A stretch of 64,000 bases of DNA from Roseibium aggregatum (GTDB taxonomy: Bacteria > Pseudomonadota > Alphaproteobacteria > Rhizobiales > Stappiaceae). Position numbers and translations under genes: made by a program. The notes under the pieces are model-generated. The model was not told where the DNA came from. It did not search any database and worked only from the letters and a program-made list of their open reading frames with translations. The stretch lies in contig NZ_JABFCZ010000017.1 of assembly GCF_014692675.1 (NCBI RefSeq), positions 1 to 64,000 of the forward strand. Direction: 5' to 3'. Positions 47,611-55,698 of the stretch are shown one piece after another. Each line of letters starts with the position of its first letter. Within the stretch, counting starts at the first letter, position 1.

Positions 47611-47695
47611 GACTCTTCTTCGCGATTCCCAAAAAGGTTATGGTTTTAGCGAATCAGTAGCCAGGAGGCACACGCTTCTGATTCAGCCCGGATTC
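47611..47695. promoter_or_regulatory. Cluster of five GANTC (CcrM) sites in the divL promoter region
   Basis: GACTC at 47611, GATTC at 47624, GAATC at 47651, GATTC at 47680 and GATTC at 47691. GANTC is the site methylated by CcrM in alphaproteobacteria; GcrA activates promoters bearing methylated sites. Chance expectation is about one per 256 bases. Methylation-dependent control of divL is inferred. Confidence 0.6.
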
Positions 47696-47727
47696 ACGGG
47701 AAAAACGGCGGCTAAGGGGATCATGGA

Positions 47728-50241
47728 ATGCCGGCAGGCAACTATGACGGCGCGCGTGCAAACGCGACGTTGCGGGGAAGGATTCTAACATCGGTAAGGC
47801 TGGCGGGTGCGACCGCTGCCGCATCGATGATTTCCGTTCCCTCCGCATGGTCTGCCGAACTCTTCCCCGTTACCTCCATGCCGATTAACCCGGACACGAT
47901 GGTTCTGTTCGGCGCGGTCGGCGGCATGTGCGCCTTTGCGGTGACCGCCGCGATCGCCCTGGTTCGGCACAAGCAGCAATCCGCAAAATTCGCCAAGGCA
48001 ATGAAACGGGAGACCAGCGACCTGAGGTTCCAGGTCGACCGGCTGGAGTCCATGCTCAATACCGACGAGCAGCGGGTGGTCGTGTGGACCGGCAACGGCG
48101 CGATGCCGCAGGTCTGGGGCGTGCTGCCCGAGGAATCCGGTGTGCCGCGCACCGAATCGCAGCTGCTGTCGTTCGGCAGCTGGCTGACCGCCAAGTGCTC
48201 CGCCGATCTGGAAGATTGTCTCGATACCCTGTTCAACACCGGCGAGCCGTTCTCGACCACGCTGAAAACCCGTGTCGGCACCTATGTCGAGGCGGCGGGG
48301 CGTACAACCGGCGGCGCCGTCGTGCTGCGTCTGCGCGATCTGACCGGCGAACGCCAGATGCAGGCCGAGCTTGCCGCCCGCAATGCCCGGATCTCCGGCG
48401 AACTCTATATGCTTCATGCGCTTTTGAACGCGATGCCGGCTCCGGCCTGGCAGCGCGATGCGGAAGGCAAGCTGATCTGGGCCAATGCCGCCTATGCCCA
48501 TGCGGTCGATGCGCCGGATGCGGCCTCCGCCCTGCGCGACGGTGCGCCGTTCCTCGACGCAGCCGCACAGGAAGCCATGGCAAGCGAACGCGACGAAGAC
48601 GGCAGCTTCCATGCCCGCATGCCGATCGTCGCCGCCGGCAAGCGCTGCGTCTTCGAGGTCACCGATGTGTCGGCGAATGTGGGCAGTGCGGGGGTCGCGG
48701 TCGATATCAGCGAGCTCGAGCAGGTCCGCAAGGAACTCGCCCGCGCCGAGGAATTCCACGGCCGCACGCTCGACCAGCTTGCGACCGCGGTCGCCATCTT
48801 CTCTGCCGACCGCAAGCTGCAGTTCTACAATGCCGCCTTCCGCCAGCTTTGGGATCTGGATCCCGCCTTCCTGGAAAACAGTCCGGAAGACGGCGCGGTG
48901 CTCGATGCGCTGCGGGCGGCCAGAAAGCTGCCCGAACAGGCCGATTACCGGGTCTGGCGCAACAAGATGCTGAACAGCTACCAGTCTCTGGAGGCCCAGG
49001 AAAGCTGGTGGCATCTGCCCGACGGCCGCACCCTGCGCGTCATCGCGAACCCGCATCCCCAGGGCGGCGTGACCTATATCTACGAAAACGTCACCGAACG
49101 CTTGGATCTGGAAAGCCGCTACAACGCCTTGGCAAGGGTTCAGGGCGAAACCCTGGACAACCTGTCGGAAGCCGTCGCCGTGTTTGGTTCCGACGGCCGT
49201 CTCCGCTTGTGGAACCCGGCCTTCGCCCGCATCTGGAACCTGTCGGAGGACATGCTGTCCGACATGCCGCATGTGAAGAATGTGGTCGATGCCTGTGCCA
49301 AGCGCGAGGATGAGGTCGAAGCCTGGCAGCAGCTCGCCGGCAGCGTGACCGGTCTGGTCGACAACAGGATGCAGGCCGCCAACCGCATGGAGCGGCATGA
49401 CGGCTCGGTTCTGGACTATGCGACCGTTCCGCTGCCCGACGGCGGCACGCTGGTGACCTTCGTCGATGTCACCGATAGCGTGAATGTCGAGCGCGCCCTG
49501 GTGGAAAAGAACGAGGCACTGGAACAGGCCGACCAGCTCAAGAACGCCTTTATCCAGCACGTCTCCTACGAACTGCGCTCTCCGCTGACCAACATCATCG
49601 GCTTCGCCCAGCTCTTGACCGATCCCAAGTTCGGCGAGCTTTCCGACAAGCAGGGCGAATACGCCGATTACATCCGCTCGTCCTCCTCCGCCCTGCTGGC
49701 GATCATCAACGACATTCTCGACCTGGCGACCCTCGATGCGGGCATCATGGAGCTGGACCTGAGCGAGGTCGACGTCGCCGCAACCGTGGAAGCGGCCGTC
49801 GAGGGGCTGAAGGACCGGCTTGCGGAGACGCAGATCACGCTGCACACCCATGTGCCCGACAACATCGGCACAATCCTGGCCGACGAGAAGCGTCTGCGTC
49901 AGGTGCTGTTCAACCTGATTTCGAATGCGATCCGTTATTCCGACGAGCAAGGCGTGGTCGACGTCAGCTGCGACCGCAAGGACGAAACCGTCGTCTTTGT
50001 GGTTCAGGACCACGGCCACGGCATTCCTGCCGATGTGCTGCAGCAGGTGTTCAACCGTTTCGTCGGTCACGACACCGGGTCCAAGCGCCAGGGCGCGGGC
50101 CTTGGCCTCGCCATCGTCAAGAGCTTCGTCGAACTGCACGGCGGCAAGGTGGAAATCGATTCGGAGGAAGGCAAGGGCACCACGGTCACCTGTATCTTCC
50201 CCGCCAAGCCGGAACTGACCGGCCGCATCGCTGCCGAATAA
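47728..50241 (+). CDS. divL: DivL-type PAS sensor kinase with Tyr in the H-box
   Basis: 837 residues. An N-terminal membrane segment (about 55-75, VLFGAVGGMCAFAVTAAIALV) is followed by several PAS-like domains (about 230-560) and a HisKA/HATPase core. The H-box reads HVSYELRSPLTNI, with Tyr614 where histidine kinases have His, the defining feature of Caulobacter DivL. ATPase motifs NLISNA, DHGHGI and RQGAGLGLAIVKSF are intact. DivL acts upstream of CckA to control CtrA. Location next to tsaE is the usual alphaproteobacterial order. Confidence 0.92.
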   Translation: MPAGNYDGARANATLRGRILTSVRLAGATAAASMISVPSAWSAELFPVTSMPINPDTMVLFGAVGGMCAFAVTAAIALVRHKQQSAKFAKAMKRETSDLRFQVDRLESMLNTDEQRVVVWTGNGAMPQVWGVLPEESGVPRTESQLLSFGSWLTAKCSADLEDCLDTLFNTGEPFSTTLKTRVGTYVEAAGRTTGGAVVLRLRDLTGERQMQAELAARNARISGELYMLHALLNAMPAPAWQRDAEGKLIWANAAYAHAVDAPDAASALRDGAPFLDAAAQEAMASERDEDGSFHARMPIVAAGKRCVFEVTDVSANVGSAGVAVDISELEQVRKELARAEEFHGRTLDQLATAVAIFSADRKLQFYNAAFRQLWDLDPAFLENSPEDGAVLDALRAARKLPEQADYRVWRNKMLNSYQSLEAQESWWHLPDGRTLRVIANPHPQGGVTYIYENVTERLDLESRYNALARVQGETLDNLSEAVAVFGSDGRLRLWNPAFARIWNLSEDMLSDMPHVKNVVDACAKREDEVEAWQQLAGSVTGLVDNRMQAANRMERHDGSVLDYATVPLPDGGTLVTFVDVTDSVNVERALVEKNEALEQADQLKNAFIQHVSYELRSPLTNIIGFAQLLTDPKFGELSDKQGEYADYIRSSSSALLAIINDILDLATLDAGIMELDLSEVDVAATVEAAVEGLKDRLAETQITLHTHVPDNIGTILADEKRLRQVLFNLISNAIRYSDEQGVVDVSCDRKDETVVFVVQDHGHGIPADVLQQVFNRFVGHDTGSKRQGAGLGLAIVKSFVELHGGKVEIDSEEGKGTTVTCIFPAKPELTGRIAAE

Positions 50242-50253
50242 GCGGGCGGGATC

Positions 50254-51780
50254 ATGCCCGGCCCGGATCTTCGTGACATTTCAGACCCTTTCCAGGTCCT
50301 CGATCTGGAAGACGAGGCGGCGACCGTTTGTCTGGCCGAAGACCTTGCCGCCATTCTGTCTCCCGGCGATCTGATCGCGCTCTCCGGCGATCTCGGCGCC
50401 GGCAAATCCACCTTCGCCCGTGCCCTCCTGCGGACGCTTGCCGACGACGAAGACCTGGAGGTGCCGAGCCCGACCTTCACCCTGGTCCAGACCTACGACG
50501 TCGGCCGTTTCGCGGTTTCCCATTTCGACCTCTACCGGCTGGAAGAGCCGGAGGAACTGGAGGAACTGGGCCTGGACGAGCTTCTGGAAACCGGCGCGGC
50601 GCTGATCGAGTGGCCGGAACAGGGCGGGGACCTTCTGCTCGGAGGCGCCCTCTGGCTGCGCTTTGAGGCCGGAAGAGACGAGGACAGCCGCAGCGTCCAG
50701 TTTGCCTCCGACAAGGCCGACTGGCTGGCGCGCCTGGACCGGACGCTTGAAATCCGGCAACTGCTGGCCCAAGCCGGCCTTGGCGCGGGGCACCGGCGTC
50801 ACCTGACCGGCGACGCCTCCACGCGCAGTTACGAGCGTATTATTTCTCGGGACCGCACCGCCGTCGTCATGAACTGGCCGGCGCCGCAGGGCGACGCCGG
50901 GTCCGAAGCGGCCCTTGCCTATAATCGCCTCGTTCACCGCGCTCCCGATGCCCGCGCATTTGCGGCCGTCGGCGAGGAACTCCGCCGCAAGGGGTTCGCG
51001 GCCCCGGCCGTCTTCGCGTCGGACCTTGAGGCAGGACTGCTGGTGCTGGAGGATCTGGGATCCGATGGAATTGTCGCGGGCGGTGCGCCGATCGCAGACC
51101 GCTACCGGCAGGCTGTTCTGGTCCTGGCGGAGATGCATGCGCTCCGATGGCCGGAGACTGTCCGTCTGCCCGACGGCTCCGATTACCGCGTCCCGGTCTA
51201 CTCCCGCGAAGCGCTGCAAACGGAAGCCGATCTTTATCTGGACTGGTATGTGAAATATGCCACCGGCATGGCGGCATCCGCGTCTGCGCGCGAAGAATTT
51301 CACCGGCTCTGGCAGTCCGCCTTTGACACCATTGCCGGCGCGCAAACCGGCTGGGTGTTGCGCGACTATCATTCGCCCAACCTGATCTGGCGGGAAGACC
51401 GGGACGGGGCATCGCGGGTGGGGCTGATCGACTATCAGGACACGGTGATCGGCCCTGTCGCCTATGACGTCGCTTCGCTCCTGCTCGACGCCCGCGTCGA
51501 CATTCCGCAAGCTCTGGAAAAAGAGCTCTATCAGGCCTATGTGCAGGCAAGGCAATCCGCCGATCCGGAATTCGACGAAGCTGGCTTTTCCGCCGCCTAT
51601 GCGGTCATGGGTGCCCAGAGGATCACCAAGATCCTGGGGATATTCATCCGTCTTGCGGAACGGGACGGCAAACCGGCGTATCTGGATCATTTGCCAAGGA
51701 TGCAATCTTACCTTGACCGGGTTCTGATGCATCCTGTTCTGTCGGATCTGAAGCTCTGGTATGACGGGAACCGCGACTAG
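50254..51780 (+). CDS. TsaE-AmgK fusion: tRNA t6A ATPase subunit joined to cell-wall sugar kinase
   Basis: 508 residues. The first 150 are TsaE, with Walker A GDLGAGKSTFARALL and PSPTFTLVQTYD; TsaE is the ATPase that recycles TsaB-TsaD in making t6A37 of tRNA. The rest (about 175-508) is an aminoglycoside-phosphotransferase-fold kinase with VLEDLG, catalytic loop LRDYHSPNLIW and metal-binding GLIDYQD. It resembles AmgK, which phosphorylates N-acetylmuramate/N-acetylglucosamine during cell-wall recycling. The nucleotidyltransferase gene that follows matches MurU, supporting that reading. Two unrelated activities share one chain. Confidence 0.9.
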   Translation: MPGPDLRDISDPFQVLDLEDEAATVCLAEDLAAILSPGDLIALSGDLGAGKSTFARALLRTLADDEDLEVPSPTFTLVQTYDVGRFAVSHFDLYRLEEPEELEELGLDELLETGAALIEWPEQGGDLLLGGALWLRFEAGRDEDSRSVQFASDKADWLARLDRTLEIRQLLAQAGLGAGHRRHLTGDASTRSYERIISRDRTAVVMNWPAPQGDAGSEAALAYNRLVHRAPDARAFAAVGEELRRKGFAAPAVFASDLEAGLLVLEDLGSDGIVAGGAPIADRYRQAVLVLAEMHALRWPETVRLPDGSDYRVPVYSREALQTEADLYLDWYVKYATGMAASASAREEFHRLWQSAFDTIAGAQTGWVLRDYHSPNLIWREDRDGASRVGLIDYQDTVIGPVAYDVASLLLDARVDIPQALEKELYQAYVQARQSADPEFDEAGFSAAYAVMGAQRITKILGIFIRLAERDGKPAYLDHLPRMQSYLDRVLMHPVLSDLKLWYDGNRD

Positions 51781-51819
51781 GATCGCAGGTGCGCCCGGAA
51801 GCCGAAACTGGAACGGGAA

Positions 51820-52554
51820 ATGAACAAGAAGACGTTTCGTCCTTCGAAAGCGATGATCCTGGCCGCCGGCCGGGGCAAACGGATGCGCCCGATCACCGCC
51901 ACCACACCGAAGCCGCTGATCGAGGTCAACGGCAAGGCCCTGATCGACCACGGGTTCGACCGGCTTGCCGCAGCCGGCGTGTCCTCCTGCGTCGTCAACG
52001 TCCACTACCTTGCCGACCTGGTAGAGGTTCACGTCCGCCGCCGCAAGGACATGGAAATCCTGGTTTCCGACGAGCGCAAGGAACTGCTCGAAACCGGCGG
52101 CGGCATCAAGAAGGCGCTTCCGCTTCTGGGGGACCAGCCGTTCTTCCAGCTCAACGCCGATACGGCCTACTGGATCGAGGGCGTGAAGCCCAACCTGGAA
52201 CACCTGATCGATGCCTGGGACGACACCCGCATGGATGCGCTGCTGCTGGTGGCCGAAACGGTGAAGTCGGTGGGGTATTCCGGCCGCGGCGATTTCGAAC
52301 TGGCCAAGGACGGGTCCCTGATCCGCCGCCCGGAACGCAGCGTGACACCCTTTGCCTATGCGGGTGCCGCGATCCTGCATCCCCGCCTCTTCGAAGGCGC
52401 GCCGGATGGCGCCTTCTCGATGAATGTCCTGTTCGACAAGGCGATCGAAGAAGGCCGGCTCTTCGGGGTGGAGATGGAAGGGATCTGGCTGCATATCGGC
52501 ACGCCGGACGCAATCCGGGCCGCCGAATACGCCGTGCGCGACAGCGCCGCCTGA
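51820..52554 (+). CDS. murU: Nucleotidyltransferase, MurU-like
   Basis: 244 residues. MILAAGRGKRMRPITATTPKPLIEV is the sugar-nucleotidyltransferase signature; FQLNADTAYW supplies the metal-binding Asp, and the C-terminal WLHIGTPDAIRAAE is conserved. After the AmgK-like kinase it would make UDP-MurNAc from MurNAc-1-phosphate, completing fosfomycin-insensitive cell-wall recycling; mannose-1-phosphate guanylyltransferase is the main alternative. Ends three bases before addB. Confidence 0.85.
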   Translation: MNKKTFRPSKAMILAAGRGKRMRPITATTPKPLIEVNGKALIDHGFDRLAAAGVSSCVVNVHYLADLVEVHVRRRKDMEILVSDERKELLETGGGIKKALPLLGDQPFFQLNADTAYWIEGVKPNLEHLIDAWDDTRMDALLLVAETVKSVGYSGRGDFELAKDGSLIRRPERSVTPFAYAGAAILHPRLFEGAPDGAFSMNVLFDKAIEEGRLFGVEMEGIWLHIGTPDAIRAAEYAVRDSAA

Positions 52555-52557
52555 TCG

Positions 52558-55500
52558 ATGCCGGGCCAGGGAACACCTCCGCGCATTTTCACCATCCCGC
52601 CTTCGGTTCCCTTTCTGAGGCGTCTGGTCGAAACCCTGGCCGACGGCACCCTGGTGCCGGGCTTTCGCCCGCTCGACGACCCGCTCCTGCTGTCGGCGGC
52701 AACGCTCTACCTGCCGACCCGACGCGCCGCGCGCCTGCTGCCCGACCTGTTCCAGGAGGTGTTCGGCGGGCGTCCCGTCCTGCTGCCGACGATCCGCCCG
52801 CTTGGCGATGTCGACGAGGACGCCCAGGCCCTGTCGGCGGAAGCCGATGGCGAACCCCTGCCGCCGGCCATGCCCGTGCTGGAACGCCATCTGGCGATGA
52901 CGCGGCTGGTCATGGCCTGGAAAGGGGCCCTGCGCCGCGAAGCCCTCAACCTGCGTTCCGATGAGCCGCTCGGCGTGCCGGCCTCTGCCGCCGATGCCGC
53001 CTGGCTTGCCGGGGATCTCCTGACGCTGATGGACGAGATCGAGGTCGAGGAGGCCGACTGGTCCGATCTCGCCGGCCTGGTGCCGGACGACTACGCCCGC
53101 TACTGGCAGATCACCCTGGATTTCCTGAAGATCGTTCAGGAGGCATGGCCGGCGCATCTGGCCGAACAGGGCCGGATGGACCCGAAGGCGCGCCGGTCCG
53201 CTCTGATCCGCCGTGAAGCCGAACGCCTTGCCGCCGAGCCTCCGAAGGGACCGGTGATCGTTGCCGGAACCACCGGCTCGGTGCCGGCAACCGCGGCCCT
53301 TCTGAAAACCGTCGCCGGACTGGAAAACGGCGTCATCGTCCTGCCCGGCCTTGATATGCACATGGACGATGCGTCCTGGACCGCACTCGGCAGCCGGCCG
53401 GCAGGCATGGATTCAGCCAAGGCGGTGTCGGTCCCCGGCCATCCGCAATTCAGCCTGAAACTGCTTCTGGAAACACTCGGCCTCACACGTCGCGATGTCC
53501 ATGTTCTCGGCGCTCTTCCCGAACAGAGCCTCATCGATCGCGAGGTGATTGTCTCCGAAGCCCTGCGCCCGGCCGAAACCTCCGAGAACTGGATGGCGTT
53601 TCTGGAGGGGTTTCCCGAAGCCCAAAGACGGCAGGCGCTGTCGGGGGTCGGGGTGATCACAGCCCGCAACGAGGCCGATGAGGCCCTGAGCGTTTCCGTC
53701 GCTTTGCGCGAGGCGCTGGAAAGAGGCGAAACGGCAGCCCTTGTGTCGCCCGACCGGATGCTGACCCGACGGGTCGCGAGCGAACTGGCCCGCTGGCAGA
53801 TCCAGGTGGACGACAGTGCCGGCCGTCCGCTCGACCAGACCCCGCCCGCGATCCTCGCCAGCCTTGCCGCAAAACTTGCCTTCAACGGCTGCGAGCCGGT
53901 TGATCTCCTCTCCCTGCTGAAGCACCCGCTTGCCCGCCTCGGCCTTTCGATCAAGGACATGCGCGCCGCCGCCCGGGCACTTGAACGCGGCGTCCTGCGC
54001 GGGCCGCGGGCACGGCCGGGAACGCAAGGTCTGAAGGATGCCGTTGCCGCCAGCCGGGAGACGGCCGATGGGGCAAACCACACGCCGCGCTGGAAGAAGA
54101 TCCACGACGCGGACTGGGAGGCCATCGGCGACCTGGTGGACCGCCTCGCCGAGGCTCTGGCGCCACTTGAGGATCTTGCCGACAGCGCGGAGCCGCTGAA
54201 CGTTGCAGATCTGGCGCGTGCCCATGCGGAGGTGCTGAGCCGGATCGCCCGCGATGAGGCAGGCTCCGATGCGGAGCTTTATTCAGGCGAAACCGGTGAG
54301 GCGTTGGCGCTGATGTTTACAGGCCTTCTGGAAGCGCAGAACAGCGGTCTGGAACTGAAGCCTTCCGAATGGCCGTCGGTGTTTCCCGCACTCATGTCGG
54401 GAACAGCCGTTCGCCGCCGCTTGCCCGGCGATCCGCGCATCCAGATCCTGGGTCCGATGGAAGCCCGCCTGCAGGCGCCCGATCTGGTGATCCTCGGCGG
54501 CCTCAACGAGGGCATCTGGCCGCAGCGCACCCGCAACGATCCGTGGCTCAACCGGCCGATGAAGCGCGACCTCGGCCTCGATCCGCCCGAGCGCCGGATC
54601 GGCGCCTCCGCCCATGATTTCGTCCAGGGGCTCGGCGCCAGACGGGTGCTTTTGTCCCGCTCCGCCCGCGCCGACGGCGCGCCGACCGTCGCCTCCCGCT
54701 GGCTGCAGCGGCTCCTGACCCTGGCCGGGCCTGACATCAGGCAGGAGATGGAAGCGCGCGGGACGATATACACCGACCTTGCAGGCCTGCTCGACCGTCC
54801 GGACGGCCCCGTGCGCTCCGCCCGCCGGCCGGAACCGATGCCGCCGCTGGCGGCGCGTCCGAAAGGCCTGTCCGTTACCGAAATCGAGCGCCTTGTCCGC
54901 GATCCTTATGCCATCTTCGCCCGGCATGTGCTGGAGCTGCAGCCGGTCGATCCGATCGGCGGCGAACCGGATGCGGCCGACAAGGGCACCATCATCCACG
55001 ACGCACTGGCGCGGTTCCTGGGCGAATGGACCGGGCCTTATGACGACAGCGCGGTCCGCCGTCTGATCGAAATCGGCGAGGAACTGTTTGCCTCGCTCGA
55101 AGCCTTCCCGGCGATCCGGGCGCTGTGGTGGCCACGGTTTGTGCGCATCGCCGGCGGCTTTGTCGCCTTCGAGGCGCAGCGTGCGCCTTCTGTCGAGACA
55201 CGGTTTCTGGAAGTGTCCGGCGGCGCCGAGCTCGCCCTGCCGGGGATCGAGTTCCGCCTGCGCGGCCGCGCCGACCGGATCGACCTGATGACCGACGGCA
55301 CCATTGCCGTCCTCGACTACAAGACCGGCCAGGTGCCCTCGATCAAGCAGGTGGAAAGCCTGCTGTCGCCGCAGATGCCGCTGGAGGCGGCCATGATCAA
55401 ACGGCTCGGCTTCAGGGACGTGCCCGGCGACCGGCCCGTCTCCGAACTCCTCTACCTGCAGCTCAAGGGCGGCGCCGACCCGGTGGCCGCTCTCCGCCGC

Positions 55501-55698
55501 GATCCCAAGGAAAAGGATCTTGCCGATCTCATTGAGGAAGCCTGGACGCGGTTGGAACAGCTGATTGCGCACTACGGCAAGGAGACCACCGGCTATCTGT
55601 CCCGGGCCCGGGTCCTGCGCGAACGTCAGACGGACGGGCCTTACGATCATCTGGCCCGTGTCCAGGAATGGTCGGTCGGATCGGAGGAGGGCGAATGA
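52558..55698 (+). CDS. addB: Double-strand break repair protein AddB
   Basis: 1046 residues. N-terminal IFTIPPSVPFLRRLVETLADG and LPTRRAARLLPDLF identify alphaproteobacterial AddB, with inactive helicase-like domains (LGGLNEGIWPQRTRNDPWLNRPMK) and a C-terminal RecB-type nuclease with DRIDLMTDGTIAVLDYKTGQVPS. Together with AddA it processes broken ends and responds to Chi-like sequences. The stop overlaps the addA start by four bases (ATGA). Confidence 0.96.
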   Translation: MPGQGTPPRIFTIPPSVPFLRRLVETLADGTLVPGFRPLDDPLLLSAATLYLPTRRAARLLPDLFQEVFGGRPVLLPTIRPLGDVDEDAQALSAEADGEPLPPAMPVLERHLAMTRLVMAWKGALRREALNLRSDEPLGVPASAADAAWLAGDLLTLMDEIEVEEADWSDLAGLVPDDYARYWQITLDFLKIVQEAWPAHLAEQGRMDPKARRSALIRREAERLAAEPPKGPVIVAGTTGSVPATAALLKTVAGLENGVIVLPGLDMHMDDASWTALGSRPAGMDSAKAVSVPGHPQFSLKLLLETLGLTRRDVHVLGALPEQSLIDREVIVSEALRPAETSENWMAFLEGFPEAQRRQALSGVGVITARNEADEALSVSVALREALERGETAALVSPDRMLTRRVASELARWQIQVDDSAGRPLDQTPPAILASLAAKLAFNGCEPVDLLSLLKHPLARLGLSIKDMRAAARALERGVLRGPRARPGTQGLKDAVAASRETADGANHTPRWKKIHDADWEAIGDLVDRLAEALAPLEDLADSAEPLNVADLARAHAEVLSRIARDEAGSDAELYSGETGEALALMFTGLLEAQNSGLELKPSEWPSVFPALMSGTAVRRRLPGDPRIQILGPMEARLQAPDLVILGGLNEGIWPQRTRNDPWLNRPMKRDLGLDPPERRIGASAHDFVQGLGARRVLLSRSARADGAPTVASRWLQRLLTLAGPDIRQEMEARGTIYTDLAGLLDRPDGPVRSARRPEPMPPLAARPKGLSVTEIERLVRDPYAIFARHVLELQPVDPIGGEPDAADKGTIIHDALARFLGEWTGPYDDSAVRRLIEIGEELFASLEAFPAIRALWWPRFVRIAGGFVAFEAQRAPSVETRFLEVSGGAELALPGIEFRLRGRADRIDLMTDGTIAVLDYKTGQVPSIKQVESLLSPQMPLEAAMIKRLGFRDVPGDRPVSELLYLQLKGGADPVAALRRDPKEKDLADLIEEAWTRLEQLIAHYGKETTGYLSRARVLRERQTDGPYDHLARVQEWSVGSEEGE

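Noticed and set aside
50281-53361. A minus-strand open frame of 1026 codons opposite tsaE-amgK, murU and addB
   Set aside because: Same reason: antisense shadow of well-identified genes, composition biased to Arg, Gly and Gln, no domain.
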